Shown in pieces: positions 8,941 to 18,699 of a DNA stretch of 64,000 bases; positions within the stretch are counted from its first letter, which is position 1; the number at the start of each line of letters is the position of its first letter. A program made the position numbers and the translations under genes. Below the pieces are notes generated by a model. That model was not told where the DNA came from. It did no database searches and saw only the letters and a program-made list of their open reading frames with translations. The stretch spans positions 3,472,001-3,536,000 of the forward strand of contig NZ_PJMS01000001.1 of NCBI RefSeq assembly GCF_002846555.1. Reading direction: 5' to 3'. This DNA comes from Aquimarina sp. MAR_2010_214 (GTDB lineage Bacteria > Bacteroidota > Bacteroidia > Flavobacteriales > Flavobacteriaceae).

Positions 8941-11391
8941 ATGGCTAAAACCAAATTTACGACACTTGACAGTTTGTCATTTCAGGGGATAGATGAAGAT
9001 GCAGAATTAATTCCTTTAATGACACCAGAAGATGAAGAAGAAATAGATAAAGAAGAATTACCAGAAATATTACCAATATTACCTTTGAGAAATACGGTGT
9101 TATTTCCTGGAGTTGTTATTCCTATTACTGCAGGAAGAGATAAATCGATTAAACTTCTTAATGAAGCTAATAATGGTAATAAAACAATAGGTGTAGTTTC
9201 TCAGAAAGAAGAGGATATAGAAAACCCATCTTTAAAAGATATTAATAGAGTAGGTGTAGTAGCTCGTATTCTAAGAGTTTTAAAAATGCCTGACGGTAAT
9301 ACTACTGTAATACTACAAGGAAAAAAACGATTTCATATAGATGAGGTTGTAGAAGAGGAACCCTATATTAAAGCTAAAGTTAAAGAAGTTCCTGAGGCAA
9401 GACCAGCAAAAGAGAATAAAGAATTTAGTGCTATAATTGATTCGATCAAAGATTTGGCTTTAGAAATCATAAAAGAAAGTCCAACGATACCTTCTGAAGC
9501 CTCGTTTGCTATTAAAAATATAGAAAGTAATTCTTTTCTTATCAATTTTGTATCTTCTAATTTAAACCTTCCTGTAGAGGAAAAACAAAAATTACTGGAG
9601 ATCAATGACCTTAAGAAAAGAGCATTAGCTACTTTAAAATATATGAATGTAGAGTTTCAGAAACTGGAACTTAAAAATGACATTCAGAGTAAGGTTCAGC
9701 ATGATATGAGCCAGCAACAGCGGGAGTATTTCTTACATCAACAGATGAAAACCATACAAGAAGAACTTGGAGGTGTCTCACATGAAGATGAAATTGAAGA
9801 AATGCGTTTACGTAGTAAGGACAAGAAGTGGGACGAAAATGTAAAAGAACATTTTGATAAAGAGCTGTCCAAAATGCAACGTATGAATCCACAGGTAGCT
9901 GAGTATTCTATACAACGTAATTATTTAGACCTGTTTCTGGATTTACCTTGGAATGAGTTTAGTACAGATAAGTTTGACCTAAAACGAGCTATGAAGATTT
10001 TGGATAGAGATCATTATGGTTTAGACGAAGTAAAACGTCGAATTATAGAATACCTTGCAGTATTAAAACTGCGTAATGATATGAAATCCCCGATACTATG
10101 TCTATATGGCCCTCCTGGGGTAGGTAAAACTTCATTAGGAAAATCTATAGCAGAAGCTCTGGGAAGAGAATATGTAAGAATATCATTGGGAGGATTGCGT
10201 GATGAAGCAGAAATAAGAGGACATCGAAAAACGTATATAGGAGCAATGCCGGGTAGAATTATCCAAAGCCTTAAAAAAGCAGGAACCAGTAATCCTGTAT
10301 TTGTGTTGGACGAAATAGATAAATTATCAGTCGGTAATCAGGGCGATCCATCATCTGCTTTATTAGAAGTTTTAGATCCTGAGCAGAATTCTGAATTTCA
10401 CGATAATTTCCTTGAAATGGGATTTGATCTCTCTAAAGTAATGTTTGTAGCTACTTCTAACAGTCTGGGAACAATTCAGCCCGCACTTAGAGATCGTATG
10501 GAGATCATTAATGTAACTGGGTACACAATTGAAGAAAAAATTGAGATTGCCAAACAACATTTGTTGCCAAAACAGTTAGAAGAACACGGATTGAATAAGT
10601 CCCATATTAAAATGGGAAAGGTACAACTAGAAAAAATAGTTGAAGGATATACCAGAGAATCTGGAGTACGAGGCTTAGAAAAACAAATTGCTAAAATGGT
10701 GCGTTATGCGGCAAAGAATATAGCAATGGAGGAGGAGTATAATGTGAAAATTAGCAATGAAGATATTATTGAAGTTCTTGGAGCACCAAAATTAGAACGT
10801 GATAAGTATGAAAATAATGATGTAGCTGGCGTAGTAACAGGGCTTGCATGGACAAGTGTAGGTGGAGATATTCTATTTATAGAGTCTATTCTCTCTAAAG
10901 GAAAAGGAAACTTGAGCATTACCGGAAACTTAGGAAAGGTGATGAAAGAGTCTGCTACCATTGCTATGGAATATATTAAGGCCAATGCTGCAGAATTAGG
11001 GATCAATCCAGATATTTTTGAAGCATATAATGTGCATATACACGTACCCGAAGGAGCTACGCCAAAAGATGGCCCTAGCGCAGGAGTTACAATGCTAACT
11101 TCTTTGGTTTCTTTATTTACACAACGTAAGGTTAAGAAAAGCCTTGCTATGACAGGAGAGATTACATTACGGGGAAAAGTATTACCTGTTGGTGGAATTA
11201 AAGAAAAAATCCTTGCTGCAAAAAGAGCACATATAAAAGAGATATTACTTTGTGAAGATAACAGGAGAGATATTAATGAAATTAAACCTGAATATTTGAA
11301 AGGGCTTAAATTTCATTATGTTAAAGAAATGGAAGATGTATTAAAATTTGCAATTACCAATACCAAGGTTAAAAATGCAAAGAAATTATAA
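8941..11391 (+). CDS. lon: ATP-dependent protease Lon
   Basis: 816 aa, full length for Bacteroidetes Lon. The N-terminal substrate-binding LON domain (about residues 40-245) is followed by an AAA+ module with Walker [10 protein letters not shown] from residue 390 and Walker [10 protein letters not shown]. The protease domain has the catalytic Ser713 in KDGPSAGV and Lys756 in GGIKEKIL. It degrades misfolded and regulatory proteins in the cytoplasm. The gene stands alone. A possible promoter is TTG at 8901 with TGACTTTG at 8923-8930, one mismatch from TAnnTTTG, but it would leave almost no leader. A strong bidirectional terminator follows. Confidence 0.97.
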   Translation: MAKTKFTTLDSLSFQGIDEDAELIPLMTPEDEEEIDKEELPEILPILPLRNTVLFPGVVIPITAGRDKSIKLLNEANNGNKTIGVVSQKEEDIENPSLKDINRVGVVARILRVLKMPDGNTTVILQGKKRFHIDEVVEEEPYIKAKVKEVPEARPAKENKEFSAIIDSIKDLALEIIKESPTIPSEASFAIKNIESNSFLINFVSSNLNLPVEEKQKLLEINDLKKRALATLKYMNVEFQKLELKNDIQSKVQHDMSQQQREYFLHQQMKTIQEELGGVSHEDEIEEMRLRSKDKKWDENVKEHFDKELSKMQRMNPQVAEYSIQRNYLDLFLDLPWNEFSTDKFDLKRAMKILDRDHYGLDEVKRRIIEYLAVLKLRNDMKSPILCLYGPPGVGKTSLGKSIAEALGREYVRISLGGLRDEAEIRGHRKTYIGAMPGRIIQSLKKAGTSNPVFVLDEIDKLSVGNQGDPSSALLEVLDPEQNSEFHDNFLEMGFDLSKVMFVATSNSLGTIQPALRDRMEIINVTGYTIEEKIEIAKQHLLPKQLEEHGLNKSHIKMGKVQLEKIVEGYTRESGVRGLEKQIAKMVRYAAKNIAMEEEYNVKISNEDIIEVLGAPKLERDKYENNDVAGVVTGLAWTSVGGDILFIESILSKGKGNLSITGNLGKVMKESATIAMEYIKANAAELGINPDIFEAYNVHIHVPEGATPKDGPSAGVTMLTSLVSLFTQRKVKKSLAMTGEITLRGKVLPVGGIKEKILAAKRAHIKEILLCEDNRRDINEIKPEYLKGLKFHYVKEMEDVLKFAITNTKVKNAKKL

Positions 11392-11420
11392 GAATATAGT
11401 TTAACACGATTATAAAAACA

Positions 11421-11448
11421 AAAAGCAGCGTTTAAAAACGCTGCTTTT
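11421..11448. terminator. Bidirectional terminator between lon and the mreB-like gene
   Basis: AAAAGCAGCG / CGCTGCTTTT with an 8-nt loop, flanked by A-rich sequence on the left and T-rich sequence on the right. It sits between the convergent ends of lon and the MreB paralogue and fits a terminator in both directions. Confidence 0.9.
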
Positions 11449-11462
11449 TGTTTTTTATGTTT

Positions 11463-12503
11463 TTATTGCCTTCTCTTTTTAATCAAGACATCTTTATATA
11501 ATTCAAGGTTTTTTAAAACAATGTCGCTTCCTTTTACAACAGTTTCTAGGGGTTGATCTCCTAGGTGTACAGGAAGTTCTGTAGCTATAGATAATCGACC
11601 ATCAAGCCCTCTTAGCATTGATCCACCACCTGTTAAATAAATACCAGAATTATAGATATCAGCAGAGATTTCTGGAGGAATTTCAGAAAGCGTCTCCATA
11701 ATTGCATTTTCTATTTGTATAATAGACTTATCCAAACTTTTTTTAATCTCTTTATGTGATAATTGTATTTGTTTAGGTTTTCCTGTAAGAATATCTCTTC
11801 CTTCTACCATCATTTTTTCTGGAGGTGATGCTAAGGTATCGATTGCAGAACCAATTTTTATTTTTATTTTCTCTGCCATAGACTCTCCTATATGTAGATT
11901 TCGAGATTCTCGTACATATTGAATGATATCCTCATTAAAAACATTTCCGGCAATTTTTACAGATTGGCCACTAATTATTCTCCCCAAAGAGATCACAGCA
12001 ATTTCTGTAGTTCCTCCGCCTATATCTACAACCATATTTCCTTTAGGTTCTAGAACATCTATCCCGCCACCTATTGCGGCGGCTATAGGTTCTGGTATTA
12101 GAAATATATTTTTTGCATTGAGTCGTTTTGCAGATTCTTGTACCGCTCGCATTTCAACTTCGGTACTTCCGCAAGGGATAGCAATAATCATATTGTAAGA
12201 AGTTGCAAAAGCTGAAGTATTAAAAACGGATAACTTTTTGATAAATGTCTTTAACATTTTCTCTGCTGCATCAAAATTAGAAATAACACCATTATTAAAT
12301 GGAGATATTGTTTTTATATTCTTGTTAATTTTGCCACGCATCATACCTGCTTCTTTACCTACTGCAATAATTTTTCCGGTAATTTGATGGATTGATATGA
12401 TAGAGGGATTGTTTACTGCTATTTTTCCTTTATAGGTAATAAGCGTATTTGAGGTGCCAAGATCTATTGCTATTTTTTCGTTTAAAAAATCAAAAAAGCC
12501 CAT
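11463..12503 (-). CDS. MreB-family actin-like protein (lone paralogue)
   Basis: 346 aa, the full MreB length. Actin-fold ATP-binding motifs are present: the phosphate-1 loop IAIDLGTSNT, the phosphate-2 loop VVDIGGGTTEIAV and the adenosine loop GIYLTGGGSML. The start is MGFFDFLNEKIAIDLG. MreB filaments guide lateral cell-wall synthesis in rods. The canonical mreB sits upstream of mreC and mreD, but here there is no mreCD. The gene is isolated and convergent with lon, with a 210-bp gap before cmk on the other strand. Some positions depart from the usual MreB text (IPCGSTEVEMRAVQESAKR; SRNLHIGESMAEKIK). It may be a second, specialised MreB; whether the genome has a canonical mreBCD operon cannot be seen here. 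Confidence 0.88.
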   Translation of the reverse strand: MGFFDFLNEKIAIDLGTSNTLITYKGKIAVNNPSIISIHQITGKIIAVGKEAGMMRGKINKNIKTISPFNNGVISNFDAAEKMLKTFIKKLSVFNTSAFATSYNMIIAIPCGSTEVEMRAVQESAKRLNAKNIFLIPEPIAAAIGGGIDVLEPKGNMVVDIGGGTTEIAVISLGRIISGQSVKIAGNVFNEDIIQYVRESRNLHIGESMAEKIKIKIGSAIDTLASPPEKMMVEGRDILTGKPKQIQLSHKEIKKSLDKSIIQIENAIMETLSEIPPEISADIYNSGIYLTGGGSMLRGLDGRLSIATELPVHLGDQPLETVVKGSDIVLKNLELYKDVLIKKRRQ

Positions 12504-12713
12504 GATTTGTGTATACTTAGGTTAATGTGTGTTGATTTAAGGTGTAATAAAGTAACTTACGTTCATACAGTTAAGGTTTAAAGGTAAATAACTTCGATAA
12601 AGCGTAATTATTGTGTTTATAAATAAGTTTTACACCATTTCATATATTATCAAATGATTGCAAGCCTTTGTTATAGCACATTAATTTCTATATTTTGATA
12701 CGTAATTTATAAA

Positions 12714-13526
12714 ATGCCATTTCGTATAATTATTTCTTTGATAATAACTTTTTTTTATATATTATGTATTTTCCAAATAGTTTGGTTTATTTTTGGTTTT
12801 AATACAAATAGCATTTCTCACAAATTGGAAGACAATAAGATAATAATAGCTATAGATGGACATTCTTCTACAGGAAAAAGTACTGTCGCAAAACAATTGG
12901 CCAAAGCATTAGGATATATTTATGTAGATACAGGAGCAATGTATCGAGCAGTTTCTTTATATGCTATGAGAAAAAAAATTATTGATGAGCTTCATTTTGA
13001 TCATGAAGAACTAGAAAAAGATCTTTCGGCAATAGATCTTAGATTTAAGATAAATCCTAAAACTGGTTTGGCAGAAATCCTACTTAATGGGGAAAATGTA
13101 GAAAGAGAAATCAGAACGCTTACAGTTTCTAGGTATGTAAGTAAAATTGCTGCTATTTCGAGTGTTCGTAAAAAATTAGTCGAACAACAACAAAAAATGG
13201 GGATAGATAAGGGGATTGTTATGGATGGAAGAGATATAGGAACCGTTGTTTTTCCATATGCAGAACTTAAACTATTTATGACTGCAACGGCCAAAGATCG
13301 TGCAGAACGTAGATTTCTGGAACTTAGAGAAAGGGGAGAAGATGTTACCTATGAAGATGTTTTAAAAAATGTTGTTAATAGAGATCACATAGATAGTACA
13401 AGAAAAGATTCACCACTTAGGAAAGCAGAAGATGCTATCAAGATTGATAATTCTAACCTTACTTTAAAAGAGCAATTTGAACAAATTTTACAACTTGCTA
13501 AAACTTCTGTTACTACGGCTACTTAA
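12714..13526 (+). CDS. cmk: Cytidylate kinase
   Basis: The (d)CMP kinase domain begins at KIIIAIDGHSSTGKSTVAKQ (nucleotides from about 12837), with VDTGAMYRAV, MDGRDIGTVVFPYA and the RAERRFLELRERGE lid region. It phosphorylates CMP and dCMP in the cytoplasm. The only ATG in frame before this domain is at 12714, which would add about 37 very hydrophobic residues. Known Cmk proteins start right before the P-loop, so translation more likely starts at a non-ATG codon such as the TTG at 12825, giving about 234 aa. The stop overlaps that of the convergent gene in a shared TTAA. Function is sure; the start is not. Confidence 0.93.
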   Translation: MPFRIIISLIITFFYILCIFQIVWFIFGFNTNSISHKLEDNKIIIAIDGHSSTGKSTVAKQLAKALGYIYVDTGAMYRAVSLYAMRKKIIDELHFDHEELEKDLSAIDLRFKINPKTGLAEILLNGENVEREIRTLTVSRYVSKIAAISSVRKKLVEQQQKMGIDKGIVMDGRDIGTVVFPYAELKLFMTATAKDRAERRFLELRERGEDVTYEDVLKNVVNRDHIDSTRKDSPLRKAEDAIKIDNSNLTLKEQFEQILQLAKTSVTTAT

Positions 13527-13891
13527 TTTTTGGGTGCAACAAGAGAATCTGAGATATTATTCTCTTTTAGATTAAAATCTACAAGCTCTCGAGATTCATA
13601 TAATTTCATACCTTCTTTTACCCATTCTATTAATTCTATATACTCCTCATTGTTACTAAGAATAAGAACACGATTTAATCGTAAAAGGTGGTGATTGGCA
13701 TATTGTTTATATTTTTTTATCGTAGTGTCAGAAACTGAATAAAATGGTTTATTGTCCAGGATTTTATATTGTTTCCCATTATTCATAACTATTTGATCTT
13801 TATGCTCATATATAATCCTTGTTTTGGATAAAGATTGTGCATAATTTTGTGCTGTGATAAATAAGAAAACTAAAAGTAGTAATTTTTTCAT
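13523..13891 (-). CDS. Small exported protein of unknown function
   Basis: 122 aa with a clear signal peptide (KLLLLVFLFITAQNYAQ, cleavage near residue 18). The mature part is mixed charged with no cysteine and no motif I recognise. A good promoter lies 26 bp upstream. It is convergent with cmk and shares a 4-bp overlap of stop codons with it. Periplasmic or outer-surface location is inferred from the signal peptide. Confidence 0.75.
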   Translation of the reverse strand: MKKLLLLVFLFITAQNYAQSLSKTRIIYEHKDQIVMNNGKQYKILDNKPFYSVSDTTIKKYKQYANHHLLRLNRVLILSNNEEYIELIEWVKEGMKLYESRELVDFNLKENNISDSLVAPKN

Positions 13892-13916
13892 ATAAATATT
13901 CTATAGATTCGGAATG

Positions 13917-13946
13917 CAAAAGTACGGTAAAACCGTAAAAAAACAA
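13917..13946 (-). promoter_or_regulatory. Promoter of the small exported protein gene
   Basis: On the minus strand TTG (13946-13944) is followed after 19 bp by TACTTTTG (13924-13917), an exact TAnnTTTG match. The start codon at 13891 is 26 bp further on. Spacing and sequence fit the Bacteroidetes housekeeping promoter. Confidence 0.6.
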
Positions 13947-14054
13947 GAATTTACAGTGCTTAGATCGTCACTTTTTCGACGAAATGCATAATTTTGAGGT
14001 ATTTGACAAGGGAAAAAAGTAAAATGAAGTTAAGTTGTTGAAAATTAGTACATA

Positions 14055-14084
14055 AATCAGGCTGCCTTTCTAGACAGCCTGATT
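14055..14084 (-). terminator. Hairpin after the metallopeptidase gene
   Basis: AATCAGGCTG / CAGCCTGATT, a perfect 10-bp stem with a 10-nt loop, 30 bp after the stop codon of the minus-strand metallopeptidase gene. The following sequence is only weakly T-rich. Confidence 0.7.
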
Positions 14085-14113
14085 GTATATAACTTATTTT
14101 GTTTTACTTCTTT

Positions 14114-17077
14114 TTAGTTTAGGATAAACTTTTTTGTTTCAGTTTTGGCACCTGATGTTACAGAAATAAAGTACAATCCAGAAGTCAAATTATTTAACTC
14201 TATTTTACGTTCAGAAACTTTACCTTTTTTTATCGTTTGACCAATTTGGTTAACAATTTTATAATCTGAGTTGTTAGCATTTTTCATATGGATCATGATA
14301 AAGCTATGTGCAGGATTTGGATAAATTGTAAAGTCATTTATTTTATTATTAAGACTACTTGTAGACGAAGTTGTTAACGCTAATGAAGTGTTATTTCTAC
14401 TACCGGACCCACCTATAACGACAGTATAATCTTCTACTTCTCCATAAGAGAAAGATTCACATGAAGTTGGAACGGCATCATATTTCATAGAAACTCTCAT
14501 TCTTGTAGTTCCATCTGTTGCACTTGCAGGTACAGTAAAGCTACCACTTACGGGAGTTGTGTTAGAAGGCGCTTTAGTCCATACTTGTTCTCCGGCATCA
14601 GTAAAATCACCATCCTGATTGTAATCAATCCAAACTGAATATCCTTCATCATATGCTGCTGTTCTAGGAAATGTTGGAGTAATGGTTATGGTATTAGAAT
14701 TTCCTTTAGCCAAGTTGGTAGACTCAGCCGTAAAATTACTGTACCCATTAGTTCCTGCATTAGAAGTTTTATTGATAGTTCCTAGAACCACTTTACCAAT
14801 ATATTCATAAGAAGTATCATTACCATTAGATGCACAGTAATTTATTGGAGTACCACCATCGGTAGTAGTTGCTGTTGCAGTAGTACTAAAACCAGATTGA
14901 TTTCCTGCTGCGTCTTTAGCCTTTACTCTAAAAGAATATGATGTATTTGCCGATAATCCAGTAGCTTGATAAGTTGTAGTTGTAGCTGTTCCTATAACTG
15001 TACTACCTTGATAAACATCATATCCACTTACTCCAACATTATCTGTAGAAGCGTTCCAGGATAGATCAATAGTAGTTTGTGTAGGATTAGACGCAGTCAA
15101 ACTTGCAGGAGTTGAAGGGGCTTCTGTATCTCCACCTGTTCCTCCGGTGATTTCAAAGTTGGCATTAGAAATATCAAAGAATATGTTTCCTGATCCTTTT
15201 ACCATGATTCTGTTTTGCGTTCCTTGAGAATTAGGTACTGTTATGCTATGAGAACCATCGTTTGGTACTGCTGTAGCAATAACAGTTGGATATGTATCTC
15301 CTCCATCTGTAGATAATAAGATATCGACATTAGCAGCATTAATTCCATTTCCTGTCGTACCAGCAACATTCCAGGTTACGGTTTGTGTAGAACCAGCAGA
15401 CCAGCTAACATTAGTATTAGGAACATTAACAACAAAAGGTCCTGCAGAAGCAGTGACATTAACCTTCATGTTATCACTATTATTTGCTCCACCACCAGCT
15501 TTATTATCTCTTACTGTTAATCTGAAGTTTAAGGCTCTCGTTACATCTGGTACAGCTTCCCATTTCCATGAAGTAGCACCAGTTTTGATCGTTTGTAATC
15601 TTGGAAAATACCTTTGATTGGATGCTGTAGGAGTGTATGATCTGAAAGCTACACCAGAAGTTACAGTCGGACCAGGAAATGTCCCTACACGACCATCAAT
15701 TTGTTCCCAACAATAGGTAAGCGCATCACTACTATTAGCATCAGTTCCTTGACCGGTTAATACAAATGCAGTTCCTTTTGGAACTGTATAATCAGCTCCT
15801 GCATTTGCAGTAGGTATAGCATTACCAGTATTTGTATTTGTCTGACAAGTTGTTGATTTTACATAGTTAGTAATTTGCTGAATAGTTACAGCATGAAAAT
15901 AAGGATCACTATTCTGTTGTACATCAGTTTGTTGGTCTGGTGGAGTATTAGGTCGATCTGTAATCCCTGCATATCCCATAATGGTCGTACCACTTCCTGG
16001 TTCTACCTGAATACTGCTGCTTGCATCACTAGTAAAAGTAAAGGTATGATTTCCACCGAATTGATGTCCCATTTCATGTGCTACATAATCAACATCATAA
16101 ATATCTCCTTGAGGTGTATTTCTAGAAGAAAAACCACTCCCTTTTTGTCCATTTTTACATACACAGCCGATACATCCTGCATTACCATTTTTTGTAGCAA
16201 GAACAAATACATGACCAATATCATAATTTGCCTCACCTATAACGCTAGTAAGTGTAGATTGTAACTGACTGTTATAACTTCCTGTATATGGATCAGTATT
16301 TGCATTTGTGTAAACAACAGCATCATTGTTGGCAATAAGTACCATTGTAACCCCAAAATCGGTTTCATAAATTCCATTTACACGAGTCATAGTAGCATTG
16401 ATAGCAGCCATTGCTCCTGCCTTAGTACCTCCATGAAATTGAGTATATTCGCCAGTAGTCGAAACCGCTAATTTAAAAGTTCTTAAAACACCGTCATCAG
16501 CATTTTTTTGATTGATCCCACTCTTATTAGAAAAGTCAGGCGTATTCTCATCAACAGAACAGTTTAATCTGTCAATAGTACCGGTTCTTTGATCTCTGGA
16601 GTAAATAGTATATACAGAACCGCTTGTTGTATATGGCTCTATAAATACAGCTTTAGAATTACCAGATAGGCGCATGCTTTGTAGTCCAGAAGGAGCAATA
16701 CTAAATCTGATTGTAGCTGTTGGATCATCGATTCCCTGACCAGCATACGATTTAATCTCAGGATATTTGGCTGCAAGATCAGGATGCATTACAGGAGCCT
16801 CTACTATACTATAAGATTCCATATTACCTTGTTCATTTGGAAACTGCATAATAACAGTAGAACCATTTGATGATTTCCCTCGTAATTGAGAATTCTGAAG
16901 TGCTTTTTTCAGAACTTCAATATTAAGATCAAAAAGAGTGTTTGATGGTAAATCTGCCTTTGTCTTTATAATAGTAAGACTTTTTGCAGAACTAGTTCTT
17001 TGCCAAGGGTTATTACCTTGTGCGAATACGTGGCCTACAATGAATAAGCTCACGAATAAAAATAATCGCGTTTTCAT
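14114..17077 (-). CDS. T9SS-secreted reprolysin-like zinc metallopeptidase with Fn3 and GEVED domains
   Basis: 987 aa from the ATG at 17077, which places the signal peptide (MKTRLFLFVSLFIVGHVFAQG) at the N-terminus; a frame from 17101 is less likely. A propeptide-like region is followed by a reprolysin-type (metzincin) catalytic domain with HEMGHQFGGNH at residues 334-344 and the Met-turn TIMGYAG. Next come a region matching other flavobacterial reprolysin-like proteins (about 430-650), a fibronectin type III domain (TPASLTASNPTQTTIDLSW), a GEVED domain (YGEVEDYTV) and a T9SS type A sorting domain (IYPNPA to KKFILN). It is probably secreted and degrades extracellular protein. A shorter paralogue lies at 47757-50294. 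Confidence 0.93.
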   Translation of the reverse strand: MKTRLFLFVSLFIVGHVFAQGNNPWQRTSSAKSLTIIKTKADLPSNTLFDLNIEVLKKALQNSQLRGKSSNGSTVIMQFPNEQGNMESYSIVEAPVMHPDLAAKYPEIKSYAGQGIDDPTATIRFSIAPSGLQSMRLSGNSKAVFIEPYTTSGSVYTIYSRDQRTGTIDRLNCSVDENTPDFSNKSGINQKNADDGVLRTFKLAVSTTGEYTQFHGGTKAGAMAAINATMTRVNGIYETDFGVTMVLIANNDAVVYTNANTDPYTGSYNSQLQSTLTSVIGEANYDIGHVFVLATKNGNAGCIGCVCKNGQKGSGFSSRNTPQGDIYDVDYVAHEMGHQFGGNHTFTFTSDASSSIQVEPGSGTTIMGYAGITDRPNTPPDQQTDVQQNSDPYFHAVTIQQITNYVKSTTCQTNTNTGNAIPTANAGADYTVPKGTAFVLTGQGTDANSSDALTYCWEQIDGRVGTFPGPTVTSGVAFRSYTPTASNQRYFPRLQTIKTGATSWKWEAVPDVTRALNFRLTVRDNKAGGGANNSDNMKVNVTASAGPFVVNVPNTNVSWSAGSTQTVTWNVAGTTGNGINAANVDILLSTDGGDTYPTVIATAVPNDGSHSITVPNSQGTQNRIMVKGSGNIFFDISNANFEITGGTGGDTEAPSTPASLTASNPTQTTIDLSWNASTDNVGVSGYDVYQGSTVIGTATTTTYQATGLSANTSYSFRVKAKDAAGNQSGFSTTATATTTDGGTPINYCASNGNDTSYEYIGKVVLGTINKTSNAGTNGYSNFTAESTNLAKGNSNTITITPTFPRTAAYDEGYSVWIDYNQDGDFTDAGEQVWTKAPSNTTPVSGSFTVPASATDGTTRMRVSMKYDAVPTSCESFSYGEVEDYTVVIGGSGSRNNTSLALTTSSTSSLNNKINDFTIYPNPAHSFIMIHMKNANNSDYKIVNQIGQTIKKGKVSERKIELNNLTSGLYFISVTSGAKTETKKFILN

Positions 17078-17121
17078 ATAAGTTGAGTTTGAGTTAAGCA
17101 ACGAAATTAAAAATATTATTC

Positions 17122-17151
17122 AATTTTTGCTAAATTTTTGCTAAATTTTTG
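17122..17151. repeat. Short tandem repeat upstream of the metallopeptidase gene
   Basis: The 11-bp unit AATTTTTGCTA occurs twice in tandem (17122-17132 and 17133-17143) with a third partial copy (17144-17151), 45-75 bp before the metallopeptidase start. The remaining sequence of the 302-bp gap 17078-17379 is AT-rich, with no gene seen and one terminator at its right end. Confidence 0.7.
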
Positions 17152-17330
17152 AGAATTTGTTATCATTTTGTTATTATTTATGGTTTTTACGTAATTCTAT
17201 AACGGTTTTAACGAAGGTTTTTATAGCATGTGCAATTTTGTATACCATTTTTGATTTGTAAAACTTAGAAAAGTTTCTTATTAAGAAAGGAGAATTTTTA
17301 AAAAGAAGTAGATTTTAAAGAATTGGAGTA

Positions 17331-17368
17331 AAAAAAAAGACCACTAATTTATAGTGATCTTTTTTTTA
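17331..17368 (-). terminator. Terminator of the LysM gene
   Basis: GACCACTA / TAGTGATC with a 5-nt loop and one mismatch, extended by an A8 run on the left and a T8 run on the right. It lies just after the minus-strand LysM gene, whose stop codon begins at 17382. Confidence 0.85.
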
Positions 17369-17379
17369 TTTATATAATA

Positions 17380-17757
17380 TTATAAATTAGGAATAACAAG
17401 TTCCTGATCTGGATGAATAACATCTGGGTTTTTAAGAATATTTGTATTTGCTTCAAAAATAGCCTTGTATTTCATTGCATCACCATAATAGTGCTTTGCA
17501 ATTTTGCTTAATGATTCACCACTTTTTACTGTATGTCTATGATATACAGAAGTATCAGCAACTTTGATATCCGCCATAATATCAGAAGGAGAACTTCCAC
17601 CTATTTCTTTTATTTTATCCCAAAGTTGATTTTTTTCATACTGCGTGTTTGCAGTACCTTTTATCTTAAGAGTTCCATTTTCTTCAGATACACCACCGTC
17701 CTGGATATTTAATTCTTGTCCTAAATCCAGAACACTTTGATATTTCGACTTCACCAT
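17380..17757 (-). CDS. BON/LysM domain protein (YgaU/Kbp-like)
   Basis: 125 aa with no signal peptide. The first half resembles a short BON domain (GTLKIKGTANTQYEKNQLWDKIKEIGG). The second half is a LysM domain (YHRHTVKSGESLSKIAKHYYGDAMKYKAIFEAN through HPDQELVIP). The layout matches YgaU/Kbp, a cytoplasmic potassium-binding protein in E. coli, though the same architecture is often just called a peptidoglycan-binding LysM protein. CAAATATA at 17794-17801 is a minus-strand TAnnTTTG match about 37 bp upstream. Function is by family only. Confidence 0.88.
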   Translation of the reverse strand: MVKSKYQSVLDLGQELNIQDGGVSEENGTLKIKGTANTQYEKNQLWDKIKEIGGSSPSDIMADIKVADTSVYHRHTVKSGESLSKIAKHYYGDAMKYKAIFEANTNILKNPDVIHPDQELVIPNL

Positions 17758-17907
17758 AACTAAGTTGATTTTAAATTATTAATTAGCTTTACCCAAATAT
17801 AACAAATAATAGAATGGTGTTCACATAATTTTAGGATTAAAAATTGATCAATTATCGTTGAAATACATAATTTATCTATATTCGGGCACCTTTTAATACA
17901 ATACTCA

Positions 17908-18696
17908 ATGTTCCGCAAACGTTTCTATTATATCATTCAGTTACAATACCTTGGTTTTAGATATCATGGTTGGCAGAAACAACCTACAGTAAATACTCTT
18001 CAGCGAATGGTAGAACGAACAATCGCTTATGTTCTGGAGCATAAAGATTTTAAAGTTCTGGCAACAGGAAGAACAGATGCTAAAGTATCGGTTAATCAAA
18101 CCTATATTGAATTATTTGTAGACCATCAGCCTCTGGATATTGAAGTTTTTTATCCTTTATTTAATCAAAACCTACCTCAGGATATAAGGGCTTTGGGCAT
18201 TGAAGAAACTAATGAGCAGTTTAATATTATTCAATCTCCGAAGAGTAAAGAATATTTGTATTTATTCTCCTTCGGAGAGAAATTTCATCCTTTTTGTGCT
18301 CCGTTTATGTACAACATTACAGAAGAACTTAATATAAGCTTAATGCAAGAAGCAGCTACACTATTTGTAGGAAAACATAATTTTAGATCATATTGCCACA
18401 GACCTTCAGAAAATACAATTTTGGAAGGCGAAATAACCCATTGTGAAATTAAAAAAAATGAAGTGTATACTGCTAGTTTTTTCCCAAAAGAAAGCTATCT
18501 TTTACGCGTAAAAGGTGAAGGGTTTAAAAGAAACCAAATTCGCTTAATGATGGGAGCATTATTGGATTTAGGAAAAGGAAAAATAAATCTTAATTTTATC
18601 AAACAAACCCTTGATCCTGAAGCTGATGAAATTGTATTAGAACATATAGTTCCCGGTTCTGGATTAATTTTAAACTCAGTCGAATTCAAAACATAA
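17908..18696 (+). CDS. TruA-family tRNA pseudouridine synthase
   Basis: 262 aa. The catalytic aspartate is in ATGRTDAKV (about residue 57), and the N-terminus YYIIQLQYLGFRYHGWQKQP is the family's typical YDG-like start. FRNQIRLM-type residues (FKRNQIRLMMGALLDLG) lie near the C-terminus. TruA isomerises U38-U40 in tRNA anticodon arms. The usual DAGVHA is replaced by DAKVSVNQ, which is seen in a second TruA-like group in Bacteroidetes, so this may be a paralogue of the main TruA. It is followed after 3 bp by a MOSC gene and then an aldose epimerase-like gene, probably one transcript. Confidence 0.88.
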   Translation: MFRKRFYYIIQLQYLGFRYHGWQKQPTVNTLQRMVERTIAYVLEHKDFKVLATGRTDAKVSVNQTYIELFVDHQPLDIEVFYPLFNQNLPQDIRALGIEETNEQFNIIQSPKSKEYLYLFSFGEKFHPFCAPFMYNITEELNISLMQEAATLFVGKHNFRSYCHRPSENTILEGEITHCEIKKNEVYTASFFPKESYLLRVKGEGFKRNQIRLMMGALLDLGKGKINLNFIKQTLDPEADEIVLEHIVPGSGLILNSVEFKT

Positions 18697-18699
18697 ACC

